Source: Thiobacillus sp. 63-78 | GTDB taxonomy: Bacteria; Pseudomonadota; Gammaproteobacteria; Burkholderiales; Thiobacillaceae | DNA: 53,132 bases | Assembly (NCBI GenBank): GCA_001899765.1 | Contig: MKWM01000024.1 | Coordinates: 1 to 53,132, forward strand | Direction of reading: 5' to 3' | In this document: positions 18,403-27,087 of the stretch, in pieces | Layout of the letters: the number at the start of each line of letters is the position of its first letter | How positions within the stretch are numbered: position 1 is the stretch's first letter | The notes under the pieces: generated by a model | Told to the model about the DNA's origin: nothing | The model's database searches: none | What the model saw: only the letters and a program-made list of their open reading frames with translations | Program-made: the position numbers and the translations under genes

Positions 18403-18419
18403 CTTTAGTTTCGCTTAAT
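18403..18419 (+). promoter_or_regulatory. Direct repeat, candidate OmpR-type operator
   Basis: CTTTAG at 18403-18408 and CTTAAT at 18414-18419 start 11 bp apart, one helical turn, in the divergent space between the response regulator and dsbD. Tandem half-sites with this period are typical for OmpR-family dimers. Assignment to this regulator is inferred from position. Confidence 0.4.
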
Positions 18420-18464
18420 CGGGCAGGCGCATCCTTCAATCAGCTTTGCTTGGAGGATTCTGAT

Positions 18465-20390
18465 TTGGCTTGGTATCGGCGCGTACTTGTGGCCTTTCTA
18501 CTGTGCTGCGGTGTGATCGGCAGCGCGTGGGCGAGTGGCCTTCTTCCTTCCTGGGGCAACAGTGATCCGCAATTTCTGGATGCTGCCGATGTGTTCAAGC
18601 TGGAGGCCGCGCAAAGGCAGGGCGAGGCGTTCCTGGCGGCGGGGCATATCGCCGATGGCTACTACGTCTATCGCCACTCCATCAAACTGGTCGATGCGCG
18701 GGGGCGCGAGGTCGGCCTGAACCTTCCTGCGGGTCAGCCGAAGCACGATGAGTTCTTCGGCGATACGGAAATCTACACGGTCGATGACCTTCGCCTAGTT
18801 TGGCCTGCAACGATCCACGGCCCGCTGACGTTGCACTGGCAAGGCTGCGCGGAGGCCGGCATCTGCTATCCGCCGCAGAAAATGCCAGTGGCGTTGCCGC
18901 CCCAAAGGGATGCCCCTGTGTCGCCTGCCAGCAGCACAAGCATTCCACCGGAGGCGGACGCCGCCGTCCAGCAGCCCGCATTGCCACCAGCCAATGATTC
19001 GGCGGCTTTGCCACTGGCATCCGTACCAGATGCAGCTCCACCGGCAACGCCGCTCTCCAGCCCGGCAGGTGCAGGTGCCGCAGTCGATATGGCGGAAGAT
19101 CAAGCGGCGGCACAGAAACTCGCGACGCTTGGGCCAGTAGCCGGGACACTACTGTTCTTCGGATTCGGCTTGTTGCTGGCATTCACGCCCTGCACGCTGC
19201 CAATGATCCCCATCGTCTCCACGCTGGTTGTCGGCAGCCAGGCCAACCCGCGACGTGCGTTGCTCCTGTCCCTGTCGTATGTCCTGGCGATGGCCGGAAC
19301 CTACGCAGCCGTCGGTGTTGCCGCCGGCTTGGCAGGTGCCAATCTCCAGGCGACATTGCAATCCCCGTGGCTGCTCGGGGCTTTCGCCGCGCTGTTCCTC
19401 ATCCTGGCGAGTTCGTTGTTCGGCCTGTTCGAGCTGCGCCTGCCTTCCGCCTTGGTCAACCGCGTCGATTCCGCCAGCAAGGGGCATACGGGCGGACGCA
19501 TCGCCGGCGCCGCTGCGCTGGGCTTCCTCTCGGCATTGTTGGTCGGGCCGTGCATGACCGCGCCATTGGCGGGCGCGCTGCTCTATATAGGGCAGACTGG
19601 CAGCGCGCTATACGGCGGGCTTGCATTGTTCGCCCTTGGCCTCGGGATGGGGCTGCCTCTACTGGCCATCGCCGTGTTCGGTGCTCGGGTTCTTCCCCGG
19701 CCTGGCGCATGGATGGAAATGGTGCGGGTGGCATTCGGCTACGTCATGGTCGGCATGGCAGTAATGATGTTGTCCCGGTTCCTGCCCGGCACCGCGAGCC
19801 TGCTGCTCTGGGGCATGTGGATCTTGTCCATCGCGATTGGCCTGATCGCCTGGGGTCAGGCCGTGGCGACGAGGCATCGTCTGGCATGGACGCTACGCTC
19901 CGGCGCCGCCTTTGCCGGCCTGTGGTCTGTGCTGATGCTCGTCGGTGCAGCGTCAGGAGGGGAATCGACCTTGCAGCCTCTGGCGCATCTGCGAGGAGCG
20001 GCAACCGCGCCCGCAACCATCGGCATGACTTACGTTCAAGCAAAGTCCACAGCAGACGTGGATGCCCGAATCGCCGAGGCTGGTGCGCGCGGCCAATGGA
20101 CGCTGATCGACTTCTACGCCGACTGGTGCGTGAGCTGCCATGTGATCGAACGCAATGTCTTCGGCAACCCGGCTGTCGCCGCTCGTTTGGCAAACGTGCA
20201 AATCGTGCGCCCGGACGTGACACGCAACGACGAGGAAGACCAGGCATTGCTCAAACGATGGCAGGTTCAAGGGCCGCCCACGATGATTCTGATCGGGCCA
20301 GACGGCGAGGAACGGCGGGCGCAGCGCGTTGTCGGCGAAATCAACGCGGATGGCTTCTTGGGGCGCCTTGATTCGGCGGGGGCGCCATGA
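18465..20390 (+). CDS. dsbD: DsbD, protein-disulfide reductase
   Basis: DsbD carries electrons from cytoplasmic thioredoxin across the inner membrane to periplasmic thiol proteins. The 641-residue protein has a signal segment, an N-terminal periplasmic domain with the Cys pair GCAEAGICYPP (Cys128 and Cys134), a proline-rich linker, eight membrane segments with FTPCTLPM and GPCMTAP carrying the membrane cysteines, and a C-terminal thioredoxin domain with DWCVSC. GGAGG at 18452-18456 lies eight bases before TTG 18465, which I take as the start; no ATG fits. Its stop overlaps the TlpA-like gene. Confidence 0.93.
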   Translation: MAWYRRVLVAFLLCCGVIGSAWASGLLPSWGNSDPQFLDAADVFKLEAAQRQGEAFLAAGHIADGYYVYRHSIKLVDARGREVGLNLPAGQPKHDEFFGDTEIYTVDDLRLVWPATIHGPLTLHWQGCAEAGICYPPQKMPVALPPQRDAPVSPASSTSIPPEADAAVQQPALPPANDSAALPLASVPDAAPPATPLSSPAGAGAAVDMAEDQAAAQKLATLGPVAGTLLFFGFGLLLAFTPCTLPMIPIVSTLVVGSQANPRRALLLSLSYVLAMAGTYAAVGVAAGLAGANLQATLQSPWLLGAFAALFLILASSLFGLFELRLPSALVNRVDSASKGHTGGRIAGAAALGFLSALLVGPCMTAPLAGALLYIGQTGSALYGGLALFALGLGMGLPLLAIAVFGARVLPRPGAWMEMVRVAFGYVMVGMAVMMLSRFLPGTASLLLWGMWILSIAIGLIAWGQAVATRHRLAWTLRSGAAFAGLWSVLMLVGAASGGESTLQPLAHLRGAATAPATIGMTYVQAKSTADVDARIAEAGARGQWTLIDFYADWCVSCHVIERNVFGNPAVAARLANVQIVRPDVTRNDEEDQALLKRWQVQGPPTMILIGPDGEERRAQRVVGEINADGFLGRLDSAGAP

Positions 20391-21205
20391 TCGGCATCGG
20401 CCCGTTTTCCATCGACGTGGTGATCGTCGCCATCTCCGCACTGCTGGCTTGGTCGGGCGCGCGGGTGCTGGCACGCCGACTGCCCGATTCACCCCACAAT
20501 GCCGCGGGGAGCCTGCTTCTCGATGCCCTGCTCGTAGGGTTGGTCTTTGCGCGGCTTGGGTACATCGCCCGGTGGTGGAAGGAATACGCGCAGGCTCCTT
20601 GGTCGATGATCGCGATAGGCGATGGCGGATTTTCCTGGTGGTTCGGGGTGTTGGCCGCTCTGTTGTTTGTCGGTTGGCGCACACGATCGACGCGGGCACT
20701 GCGGTGGCCGGTTTTTGCAGGTGTTCTGGCCGGGGTTCTCATCTGGGCGGCGGCCGGCGGCGTACTCGCTCTATTGCAACGTTCGGCTCCACCCTTGCCG
20801 AACGTCCAACTGGCGGCGCTCGATGAACGTCCTGTGGCGTTGGACTCGTATCTGGGCCGGCCTGTCGTCGTCAACCTGTGGGCGACATGGTGCCCCCCAT
20901 GCCGGCGAGAAATGCCCGTGTTCGAGCAGGCGCAAGTCGCTTTCCCAGAGATCGCTTTCGTCATGGTCAATCAGGGCGAGCAAGCACCGGCCATAAGGAG
21001 CTACCTCGAACGCGAAGGGTTGACGCTCGACCATGTTCTGCGTGACCCAGCATCCGACACGATGCGGGTGATGGGCGCGCGCGGGTTGCCTACCACTCTC
21101 TTTTTCGACAGCGAGGGACGCCTGGTGGATATGCACATGGGCGAACTGACGATGGCCAGTCTCAAGAACACGCTCGCGCGCCGCTATGCGCAGAAGTCCC
21201 CCTAA
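20387..21205 (+). CDS. TlpA-like thioredoxin with an N-terminal membrane domain
   Basis: A 272-residue protein. The first 130 residues hold about four hydrophobic segments with a pattern like prolipoprotein diacylglyceryl transferase (AGSLLLDALLVGLVFARLGYIARWW). The rest is a TlpA/ResA thioredoxin domain facing the periplasm, with WATWCPPCRREMP (Cys169 and Cys172) and GLPTTLFFD with the cis-proline. It likely receives electrons from DsbD. ATG 20387 overlaps the dsbD stop. The fusion of an Lgt-like anchor to TlpA occurs in other proteobacteria. Confidence 0.87.
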   Translation: MIGIGPFSIDVVIVAISALLAWSGARVLARRLPDSPHNAAGSLLLDALLVGLVFARLGYIARWWKEYAQAPWSMIAIGDGGFSWWFGVLAALLFVGWRTRSTRALRWPVFAGVLAGVLIWAAAGGVLALLQRSAPPLPNVQLAALDERPVALDSYLGRPVVVNLWATWCPPCRREMPVFEQAQVAFPEIAFVMVNQGEQAPAIRSYLEREGLTLDHVLRDPASDTMRVMGARGLPTTLFFDSEGRLVDMHMGELTMASLKNTLARRYAQKSP

Positions 21206-21230
21206 CCCATAGATCAGGAGTAATAGCGCC

Positions 21231-22004
21231 ATGTTTCTACATCCCTCAAGCTACCGCGTGTCCCTCGGAGCTTGTCTCTTGCTGATGACTGGTTGCAGTC
21301 AGGCAGGCACTGCCGCCCAACCACCAGCCATCACGGCTCTGGAAGGTCAGGGTCTTACCATCGTGAAAGAGTTTGATGCGGGAGCAGAAGTACGCGCTTT
21401 CGCAGCAGTCGCAGGCGACCAGCCCGTCGCGGCATATCTCACCAAAGACGGAAACGTGATCGTCGGCACGCGGCTGGATGCCAAGGGCAACCGCATCGAC
21501 GACCCGAAACTCCTGGAACTGGTTGCAAAGCCTATGGCAGAGCGTGCCTGGGCGCAGTTGGAATCGTCCACCTGGGTGTTGGATGGCAAGGCGGATGCTC
21601 CGCGCGTGGTTTACACCTTCAGCGATGCCAACTGCCCCTACTGCCATAGCTTTTGGGAAGCTGCTCGTCCCTGGGTGAACGCCGGCAAGGTTCAGATTCG
21701 GCACATCCTGGTCGGCGTCATCAGAGAAGATAGTCCGAACAAGGCAGCAGCGATCCTTGGCGCTCCCAACCGTTCTGCGGCACTGTTGGAGAACGAGAGC
21801 AAGTTTGGTCAAGGCGGCATCACGCCGGCCAAAAGTGTTCCTGCCAACGTGAGCAAGATTCTGGACGACAACCAGATGCTCATGATGACGATGGGATTCC
21901 GCGGAACACCCGGCATCATCGTCCGCGACGAACAAGGTGCCCTCAAGAAATACAACGGTATGCCTCAGCCGGGGGCACTTGCCGAGGCACTTGGCCCACG
22001 CTGA
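21231..22004 (+). CDS. dsbG: DsbG/DsbC-type thiol:disulfide interchange lipoprotein
   Basis: A 257-residue protein with a DsbG-type dimerisation region and a thioredoxin domain carrying CPYC at 135-138 (FSDANCPYCHSFW), then FRGTPGIIV with the cis-proline. It has a lipobox, LMTGC, with Cys22, so it is probably a lipoprotein rather than soluble like E. coli DsbG. It would reduce or isomerise periplasmic cysteines, kept reduced by DsbD. It follows the TlpA-like gene by 25 bp, with AGGAG upstream. Confidence 0.87.
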   Translation: MFLHPSSYRVSLGACLLLMTGCSQAGTAAQPPAITALEGQGLTIVKEFDAGAEVRAFAAVAGDQPVAAYLTKDGNVIVGTRLDAKGNRIDDPKLLELVAKPMAERAWAQLESSTWVLDGKADAPRVVYTFSDANCPYCHSFWEAARPWVNAGKVQIRHILVGVIREDSPNKAAAILGAPNRSAALLENESKFGQGGITPAKSVPANVSKILDDNQMLMMTMGFRGTPGIIVRDEQGALKKYNGMPQPGALAEALGPR

Positions 22005-22037
22005 TACCGTGGGCAATCGTGACAGGGGGATATTTTT

Positions 22038-22069
22038 ATCTGGCAATGGCCGCCCGGTCATTGCCAGAT
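22038..22069. repeat. Perfect 11-bp inverted repeat before the LysR gene
   Basis: ATCTGGCAATG at 22038-22048 pairs with 22059-22069 around a 10-nt loop. It lies between dsbG and lysR on the same strand without a T-run. It may be a weak terminator for dsbG or an operator for the LysR gene. Confidence 0.6.
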
Positions 22070-22097
22070 GTTATTCCCATCACCGGAGGAGGCCGCA

Positions 22098-22928
22098 ATG
22101 GAACTTCGGCATTTGCGCTGCTTTCTGGCCGTAGCAGAAGAACTCCACTTCGCACGCGCGGCCGAGAAGCTGCACATGGAACAATCCCCCTTGTCACGGG
22201 CGATCAAGGAACTGGAGGAGGAGCTTGGCGTGGTGCTGTTCGCACGCACCACGCGCAGCACGCGGCTTACCCGTGCGGGAAGGCTGTTTCTGGAACACGT
22301 GCGCCGTGTGTTCGCTGTTCTCCAACAGGCCCGAGACAGCGTGAAGGCAGTCGCCAACGGCTTTCATGGACAGTTGCGCGTCGCACTGTCAGATGGCATC
22401 ACGCCGGCACGCCTCCCCGCGATTCTTGCCTTATGTCGGCAGGAAGAACCCGAGGTCGATATTCGATTCTTCGAGGTGCCGCTATCGCAGCAGATCAAGG
22501 GGTTGCATGACGACCTATATGACGTGGGTTTCGCACAGTGCAACGAAGTTGGCGATGGTATAGCCACCATCCCGGTCTGGAGCGAAGCCCTAATGGTTGC
22601 GGTGCCGGCCCGGCATCCACTCTTGACCCACAAACGCATTCCTCTTGAGGAACTGCTGCGCTATCCCATAGTCCTATGCGACCCGCACGTCTGTGAAAGC
22701 CATGCCAAGCACGTTGACAGGGTGCTGCGCCGATCCGAAATGGAGCCGTTGATCGCAGAGCGGGTTTCTACGTGCGATTTGATGATGGCATTGGTATCGG
22801 CAGGTTTCGCACTTGGACTCGCAGGTGCCGCACATATCCTTGCCAGCCGCGAACCGGGCGTGGTGGCCCGTCCGCTGGCATTGCGCGTATCCGCGCGGCG
22901 AAGCAAGCGTTGCACCAGCGTTTCATAA
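22098..22928 (+). pseudogene. LysR-family regulator with replaced C-terminus
   Basis: From ATG 22098, preceded by GGAGGAGG, the frame encodes a LysR protein: MELRHLRCFLAVAEELHFARAA, then EQSPLSRAIKELEEELGVVLFART for the helix-turn-helix, and an effector domain (GQLRVALSDG, PEVDIRFFEVP, VPARHPLL). Similarity is good to GVVARPLA near residue 261; then the frame enters reversed helicase DNA at about 22880 and ends with RSKRCTSVS. Only some 30-40 residues are missing, so partial function cannot be excluded. Confidence 0.75.
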
Positions 22929-23594
22929 CGGATTTCGCGCTCGCTTGGGCCGATCATGTGGCCTTCGTCGAGGACGATCAGGCCAACATCATCGATCAGG
23001 GACGGGTCGCTTCTGAGCGCGAAATCGAGCTTTTCCGGCGTTGCAATGATGATCTCGCGGGTGCGCAGGGCGTCTTCGTCACCAGCCGAAAGGCCGCTGG
23101 CGCCGTAAAGCGAGGAAACGCTGAAGCCGAGAGGCGCGAAGGTCTTTCTGAAGGAACGCTCCGTCTGGGCGGACAATGCGCGCAATGGCGTGACGATCAG
23201 TACCCGTCGCTCTGACGACAAGGTCATTAGCGCAGCAATCTCCGCAACCCGCGTTTTGCCAGCACTGGTCGGCAAGGCGACGACCAAGTCGTCGGTGACG
23301 TCCGTTGAACGCTGGGCCGCTTCGCGCTGCGATGGCCATAGCTCCACTTCGGAAGTTCTTCGGGCATAGAGCGACGAGATGAACAGTCGGCGCAAGTCTG
23401 GGTATTTTTCCTCCGTCCCCTCTGGCGGTTCGGTCGGCAGATTCTGGTGCAACGAATGCAACCAAAGATCGTCGATCAGATGGCGACAAAGGTTCGATAT
23501 CGTCGCGACCGCCGTCCTTCTCAACATAGGTCCAGTAATACTTACGCTTATTCTTTTCTTTGGTGGACTCACACCACCTCTCATACAGTTCCAC
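22880..23594 (-). pseudogene. DEAD/DEAH-box helicase, broken
   Basis: Reading leftward from GTG 23594, which has GGAGGGGGAAC upstream, the protein begins ELYERWCESTKEKNKRKYY, then shifts frame near 23500 and continues with helicase motifs: LWPSQREAA (Q-like), PTSAGKTRVAE (Walker A), VTPLRALSAQ (Ia), TPEKLDFALR (Ib) and VLDEGHMIG (II). After YETLVQRLLRRADTRN the sequence breaks at about 22880 into the LysR gene. The second RecA domain is missing. The frameshift could instead mean two overlapping genes. Confidence 0.75.
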
Positions 23595-23805
23595 AGCGTT
23601 CCCCCTCCGATCGATCAGTCACTGTCGAATAGCGGTCATAGTCCGCTAACACAGACACTGTGACTTCGATTGCTCAGTATGCGCGCGGCGTGCAGTTCCG
23701 AACATTATGCAAGCTGGAGAGTGGCCCGCGTCGACGGTCCTTTCACGATCATCCATAGATATGGAGTTACCTGCCAGCCGCTGTTCTTCAATCGGGGAAC
23801 TTCGC

Positions 23806-24051
23806 ATGAGCACGACCAAGAAGCTGCGGCTCGGGCCGCTGCCCAAGACCGAGAGCGTCAAGATGACCTTTGCCTGTCCGGTCAGCCTGAACGTCGGCCT
23901 CGACCGCTACGCCACGATGCCCGCGCAAACGTATGGCGAGGCGGTCGATGCAGAGAAGTTGATCCCGCACATGCTTGAAGCGTTCATGGCGGGGGATCGG
24001 GGATTCAGGAAGGGCACGACGCCTCGGAGCGCGCCATCGAAGCCGACATGA
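23806..24051 (+). CDS. DUF2274 protein, relic of a conjugation module
   Basis: An 81-residue protein, KKLRLGPLPKTESVKMTFAC, then LDRYATMPAQTYGEAVDA and LIPHMLEAFMAGDRGF. This is the DUF2274 family, normally encoded right after trbI in Tn4371-like and related conjugative elements. Its function is unknown. No trb gene remains upstream. ATG 23806 starts the conserved part; upstream in-frame codons are not conserved. A strong hairpin follows its stop. Confidence 0.82.
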   Translation: MSTTKKLRLGPLPKTESVKMTFACPVSLNVGLDRYATMPAQTYGEAVDAEKLIPHMLEAFMAGDRGFRKGTTPRSAPSKPT

Positions 24052-24078
24052 TGGCGTCGCATGCCAACGGCATCCATC

Positions 24079-24113
24079 GAACGCGCAGCCCCAGGCTGCG
24101 CGTTCTTCATTCT
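24079..24113 (+). terminator. Terminator after the DUF2274 gene
   Basis: GAACGCGCAGCC at 24079-24090 pairs perfectly with 24094-24105 around a 3-nt loop, followed by TTCATTCT. The 12-bp GC-rich stem is strong; the T-tract is imperfect. Confidence 0.7.
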
Positions 24114-24437
24114 GGATACCGCCAAGCCTCTCGGGCTATGATGATGCGACAGGCCCGCCGTTCCTCGGCAATCCAGCACGACACGGTGCGATGCGGCTTT
24201 CTCTCCCGATGCTCCTATGTGGCTCCTAGCCTACGAGGCAACACTTCTGCGAAGTGGCCTGAAAAAGAGCTAACCTACTGTCCCATATACGGTTTCAAGC
24301 CCTGCGTGATTTACACGAAGGACTTGACGCCAGAACTTTTTTGCGGGTTGCGTTCAGGTATACCGGAGTGGCCATCCGCGCATGGAAACGCGTCATCGCG
24401 GGAAGTTGACGGTTGCGTGGTGTCTGATCGTGTTGGC
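24114..24437. other. Island right edge and spacer
   Basis: No coding frame here is convincing. It contains the candidate right attachment repeat (24211-24228) and then a less GC-rich stretch running to the 3' end of the leftward-facing sigma54 activator. I see no terminator for that activator. Confidence 0.4.
24211..24228. repeat. Candidate right attachment repeat
   Basis: GCTCCTATGTGGCTCCTA matches 16 of 18 bases of 8185-8202 in the same orientation, at the other edge of the accessory region. Confidence 0.3.
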
Positions 24438-26501
24438 TCAGCCGTTGAGATCGATGCTGAGATTCTTCATCTTGCGGTACAGGGTATTGCGACTGATGAA
24501 CATACGCTTGGCTGTCAGGGTCATGTTCCAGCGGCTGTCTTTCAGAGTCTGAAGAATCACGATTCGCTCCGCGGCCTCCGGGGCGGACAGATGGACGCCT
24601 TCCCACTCGTCCATCGCTGTCGCTTCAGGCTCGTCCTGGCCAAACCCTGTTGTTTCGGCCTCGGCTGCCGGGGATTCGTCGGTCATTTGCACGGCCGTTT
24701 TCGCGCTGCAGGCGGAGAATTCCTCGGGTAGATCACGAACATTGATTTCATCGCCCTCCCGAAGCGCCAGTATGGTCCGCAGCACGTTGCGCAGTTGACG
24801 GAAGTTGCCGGGCCAGTCGTAAGCGTCGAGGCATTTCATGGCCGCGGCGGACAAGCGGACCGGGGCGCCGTTGGCTTCCAGAGTGATGAGGTGGCCGATG
24901 ATCGCCTGGCGATCCCGGCGCGCCCTCAGGGGCGGCAAGGTGAGACTGATGCCCTGCAGACGGTAGTACAAATCCTCACGGAATTTCCCTTCCGCGACCA
25001 GTTCCTTGAGGTTGCGGTGGGTGGCGCTGATGAGCTTGATGTCTATCTTGACCGGAGATTCTCCCCCCAGCGGCACCACCTCGCGTTCTTCCAGTACACG
25101 CAGCAGGCGCGCCTGGAGCAGGAGCGGCATATCGCCAATTTCATCCAGAAAAAGCGTGCCGCCGTGGGCCTGGAGGATCTTGCCCCGTTGCCCGCCCCGA
25201 CTGGCGCCGGTGAAGGCGCCGGAGGCGTAGCCGAACAGTTCGCTCTCGATCAGGGATTCGGGAATCGCCACGCAATTGACCGCCACGAAGGGCCGGCCGG
25301 CGCCGGCATATTCCGCGTGGACGGCTTTGGCGAACACCTCCTTGCCGGTGCCGGTTTCTCCCATGAGCAGAATGGGGATGTCCTGGTTCAGCACGCGCCT
25401 GGCGCACTGAACGTTGTATGCCATGCGGGGCTCGCCGAATTGCAGCTTGTCCAGGTGAACGATTGGAAAGCCCCCGCGCGGGGGCGCGTTGACGGGTTGA
25501 ACGGACTGGCGCGGCGTATTGGTGGCCAGGGAAAAGCTGCTGTTTTTCGGCAGTGTGAGCAGCGAGTAGAAACGGTTGCCGTGGCGGGCCTCATAAAGGG
25601 GAAGGGGCGCGAGCCAGGCCCGGTTCTTCCGGCTCAGCAAGCCTTCTATTCCGATGTTGAACAGCATTGGCAACGTGCGACCTGCCAGAACATCGGTGCG
25701 TGTCAATCCCAGCAGCGCGCGCGCGCTGCGATTGGCGGCCAGAACACGGCCGCTTTCGTCCAGCGCCAGTATGCCTTCCCGTACGCTGCCTATGACCTCG
25801 GGGTGGCTATGGAAGCGCAGGACGTAGTGCTTGCGGAAGTGGCCGAGGAAGGCCCGATTCTCAATCATCCGGGCTGACACCTCGATCAGCGCCAGCGTGT
25901 GCTGCTGGGTCATCCGGGAGAAACTGGAGGCATTCAGTACCGCCAGCAGCTTGCCCTCATGGTCGAAAACGGGGGCAGCGGAACCGGTCAGATCGACGTG
26001 ACGGGACAGGAAATGCTCGCTGTGATGGACCAGAACGGGCTGCTGCTCGATGGCGCACGTGCCCAGGCTGTTGGTACCCCGGTGGCGCTCGCTCCAGTTG
26101 GCCCCTTGAACCAGACCGTGTGCCATGGCGCTGTCGCGGCAAGCCGGATCGCCGATCAGGTCCAGCACGACGCCGTCCGGATCGGCAAGCAGGACCGAGC
26201 AGCCTGAACCGGCAAGCTGCTGGTCAAGACTGGCCATCTCTTCCCTGGCAATGGCCCGCGAGCGTCCCAGGCGTTCCCGGCGAATCTTGAGATCGTCGGG
26301 ATCCACTCTGGCCACAGGCTGGTCACTGTCCGGGTCGAGGCCGAACTCGTGGAGGCAGCGATGCCATGAGCGAATGATGAAAGGCTGTACCGCCACCGGT
26401 TTGACGGAATGATCCAGATCGACGACGGGGCGGGCCAGGCGGGCGAGATCCGGGATGTCCTGTCGTTCCATGCGTGACGCTCGTAGGGTGAAAATACTCA
26501 A
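24438..26501 (-). CDS. Sigma54-dependent activator, AcoR type
   Basis: A 687-residue enhancer-binding protein. It begins with the AcoR signature (IIRSWHRC near 43), a GAF domain (about 95-215), a PAS domain (about 235-310), then the AAA+ domain with GETGTGKE (381-388), the sigma54-contacting GAFTGA (428-433) and GGTLFLDEIGDM (447-458), and a C-terminal FIS helix-turn-helix (MTLTAKRMFISRNTLYRKM). Such proteins respond to small organic ligands. It is divergent from the second 592-type gene, its most likely target; before the island arrived it would have faced the lar operon end. The start is TTG 26501 with GGGAGA upstream; ATG 26471 is an alternative without Shine-Dalgarno. Confidence 0.9.
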   Translation of the reverse strand: MSIFTLRASRMERQDIPDLARLARPVVDLDHSVKPVAVQPFIIRSWHRCLHEFGLDPDSDQPVARVDPDDLKIRRERLGRSRAIAREEMASLDQQLAGSGCSVLLADPDGVVLDLIGDPACRDSAMAHGLVQGANWSERHRGTNSLGTCAIEQQPVLVHHSEHFLSRHVDLTGSAAPVFDHEGKLLAVLNASSFSRMTQQHTLALIEVSARMIENRAFLGHFRKHYVLRFHSHPEVIGSVREGILALDESGRVLAANRSARALLGLTRTDVLAGRTLPMLFNIGIEGLLSRKNRAWLAPLPLYEARHGNRFYSLLTLPKNSSFSLATNTPRQSVQPVNAPPRGGFPIVHLDKLQFGEPRMAYNVQCARRVLNQDIPILLMGETGTGKEVFAKAVHAEYAGAGRPFVAVNCVAIPESLIESELFGYASGAFTGASRGGQRGKILQAHGGTLFLDEIGDMPLLLQARLLRVLEEREVVPLGGESPVKIDIKLISATHRNLKELVAEGKFREDLYYRLQGISLTLPPLRARRDRQAIIGHLITLEANGAPVRLSAAAMKCLDAYDWPGNFRQLRNVLRTILALREGDEINVRDLPEEFSACSAKTAVQMTDESPAAEAETTGFGQDEPEATAMDEWEGVHLSAPEAAERIVILQTLKDSRWNMTLTAKRMFISRNTLYRKMKNLSIDLNG

Positions 26502-27087
26502 ATGGAACGGATTCTCCCTATGCCCGGCCAGATAATGAAATTATTAGTCTGCATGATGTTTATTCATATTTTTAATGAATAACGTGCTTGTCGGATGAAT
26601 GCATTGGATATTTCCCTGATTGACCTCGTGCCAAATAGAGGCTGGCCGTGATTGATGAACATGACAAATGAGTGGTATGTATTTAAACAATTACCCATAT
26701 GGATGGGTGTGCTTCACCATCCGGTCATCAAGCAATACGTTGCGCGTGCGGCGCCGGTAAAGGCTGAAAATCCGGATACCTGCTGGAGCGGCTTCATGTG
26801 AACAGGACAATGAATGGCGGTCTGCCACGATAGCGTTCAAGAAAACAGCGAGTTCAGGAAAACAGCGAGGATTCTCATTATTTCCAGCAGAACACGCGTC
26901 ATGGCAATTCCAGCCATGAATGACGCCACACACGTCATGACAGGAAACTGGTCGATATTGCGGCACCAATCCATCCGGACGGATGGTTCCCCGTGCCGGG
27001 AACATGCGCCATCTGTTCGTAGCCCGGCATCCGCGAAGCAGTCATGAGTCATTTTCAACAACCCCCAGCATAAAACAAGGAGGAAAT
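26502..27087. promoter_or_regulatory. 586-bp regulatory region between activator and second 592-type gene
   Basis: No gene is visible. It is AT-richer near the activator. It holds a dyad ACCCAT-ATGG-ATGGGT (26693-26708), a tandem 17-bp repeat (26836-26852 and 26853-26869, one mismatch), a TCATGGC-N7-GCCATGA dyad (26899-26919) and CCATCCG-GA-CGGATGG (26971-26986). These could be enhancer sites for the AcoR-type activator, with DNA looping to a promoter near the gene. AAGGAGG at 27078-27084 is the ribosome binding site. Confidence 0.55.
27024..27040 (+). promoter_or_regulatory. Weak candidate sigma54 promoter
   Basis: GGCA at 27026-27029 and GCA at 27038-27040 have the exact GG-N10-GC spacing of a -24/-12 promoter, and the predicted start would give a short leader before 27088. 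The flanking consensus bases are poor and chance matches are frequent in GC-rich DNA. Confidence 0.25.

Noticed and set aside
26836..26869. CRISPR-like repeat
   Set aside because: Only two adjacent 17-bp copies with no spacer between them and no cas genes; it is a tandem duplication or tandem operator.
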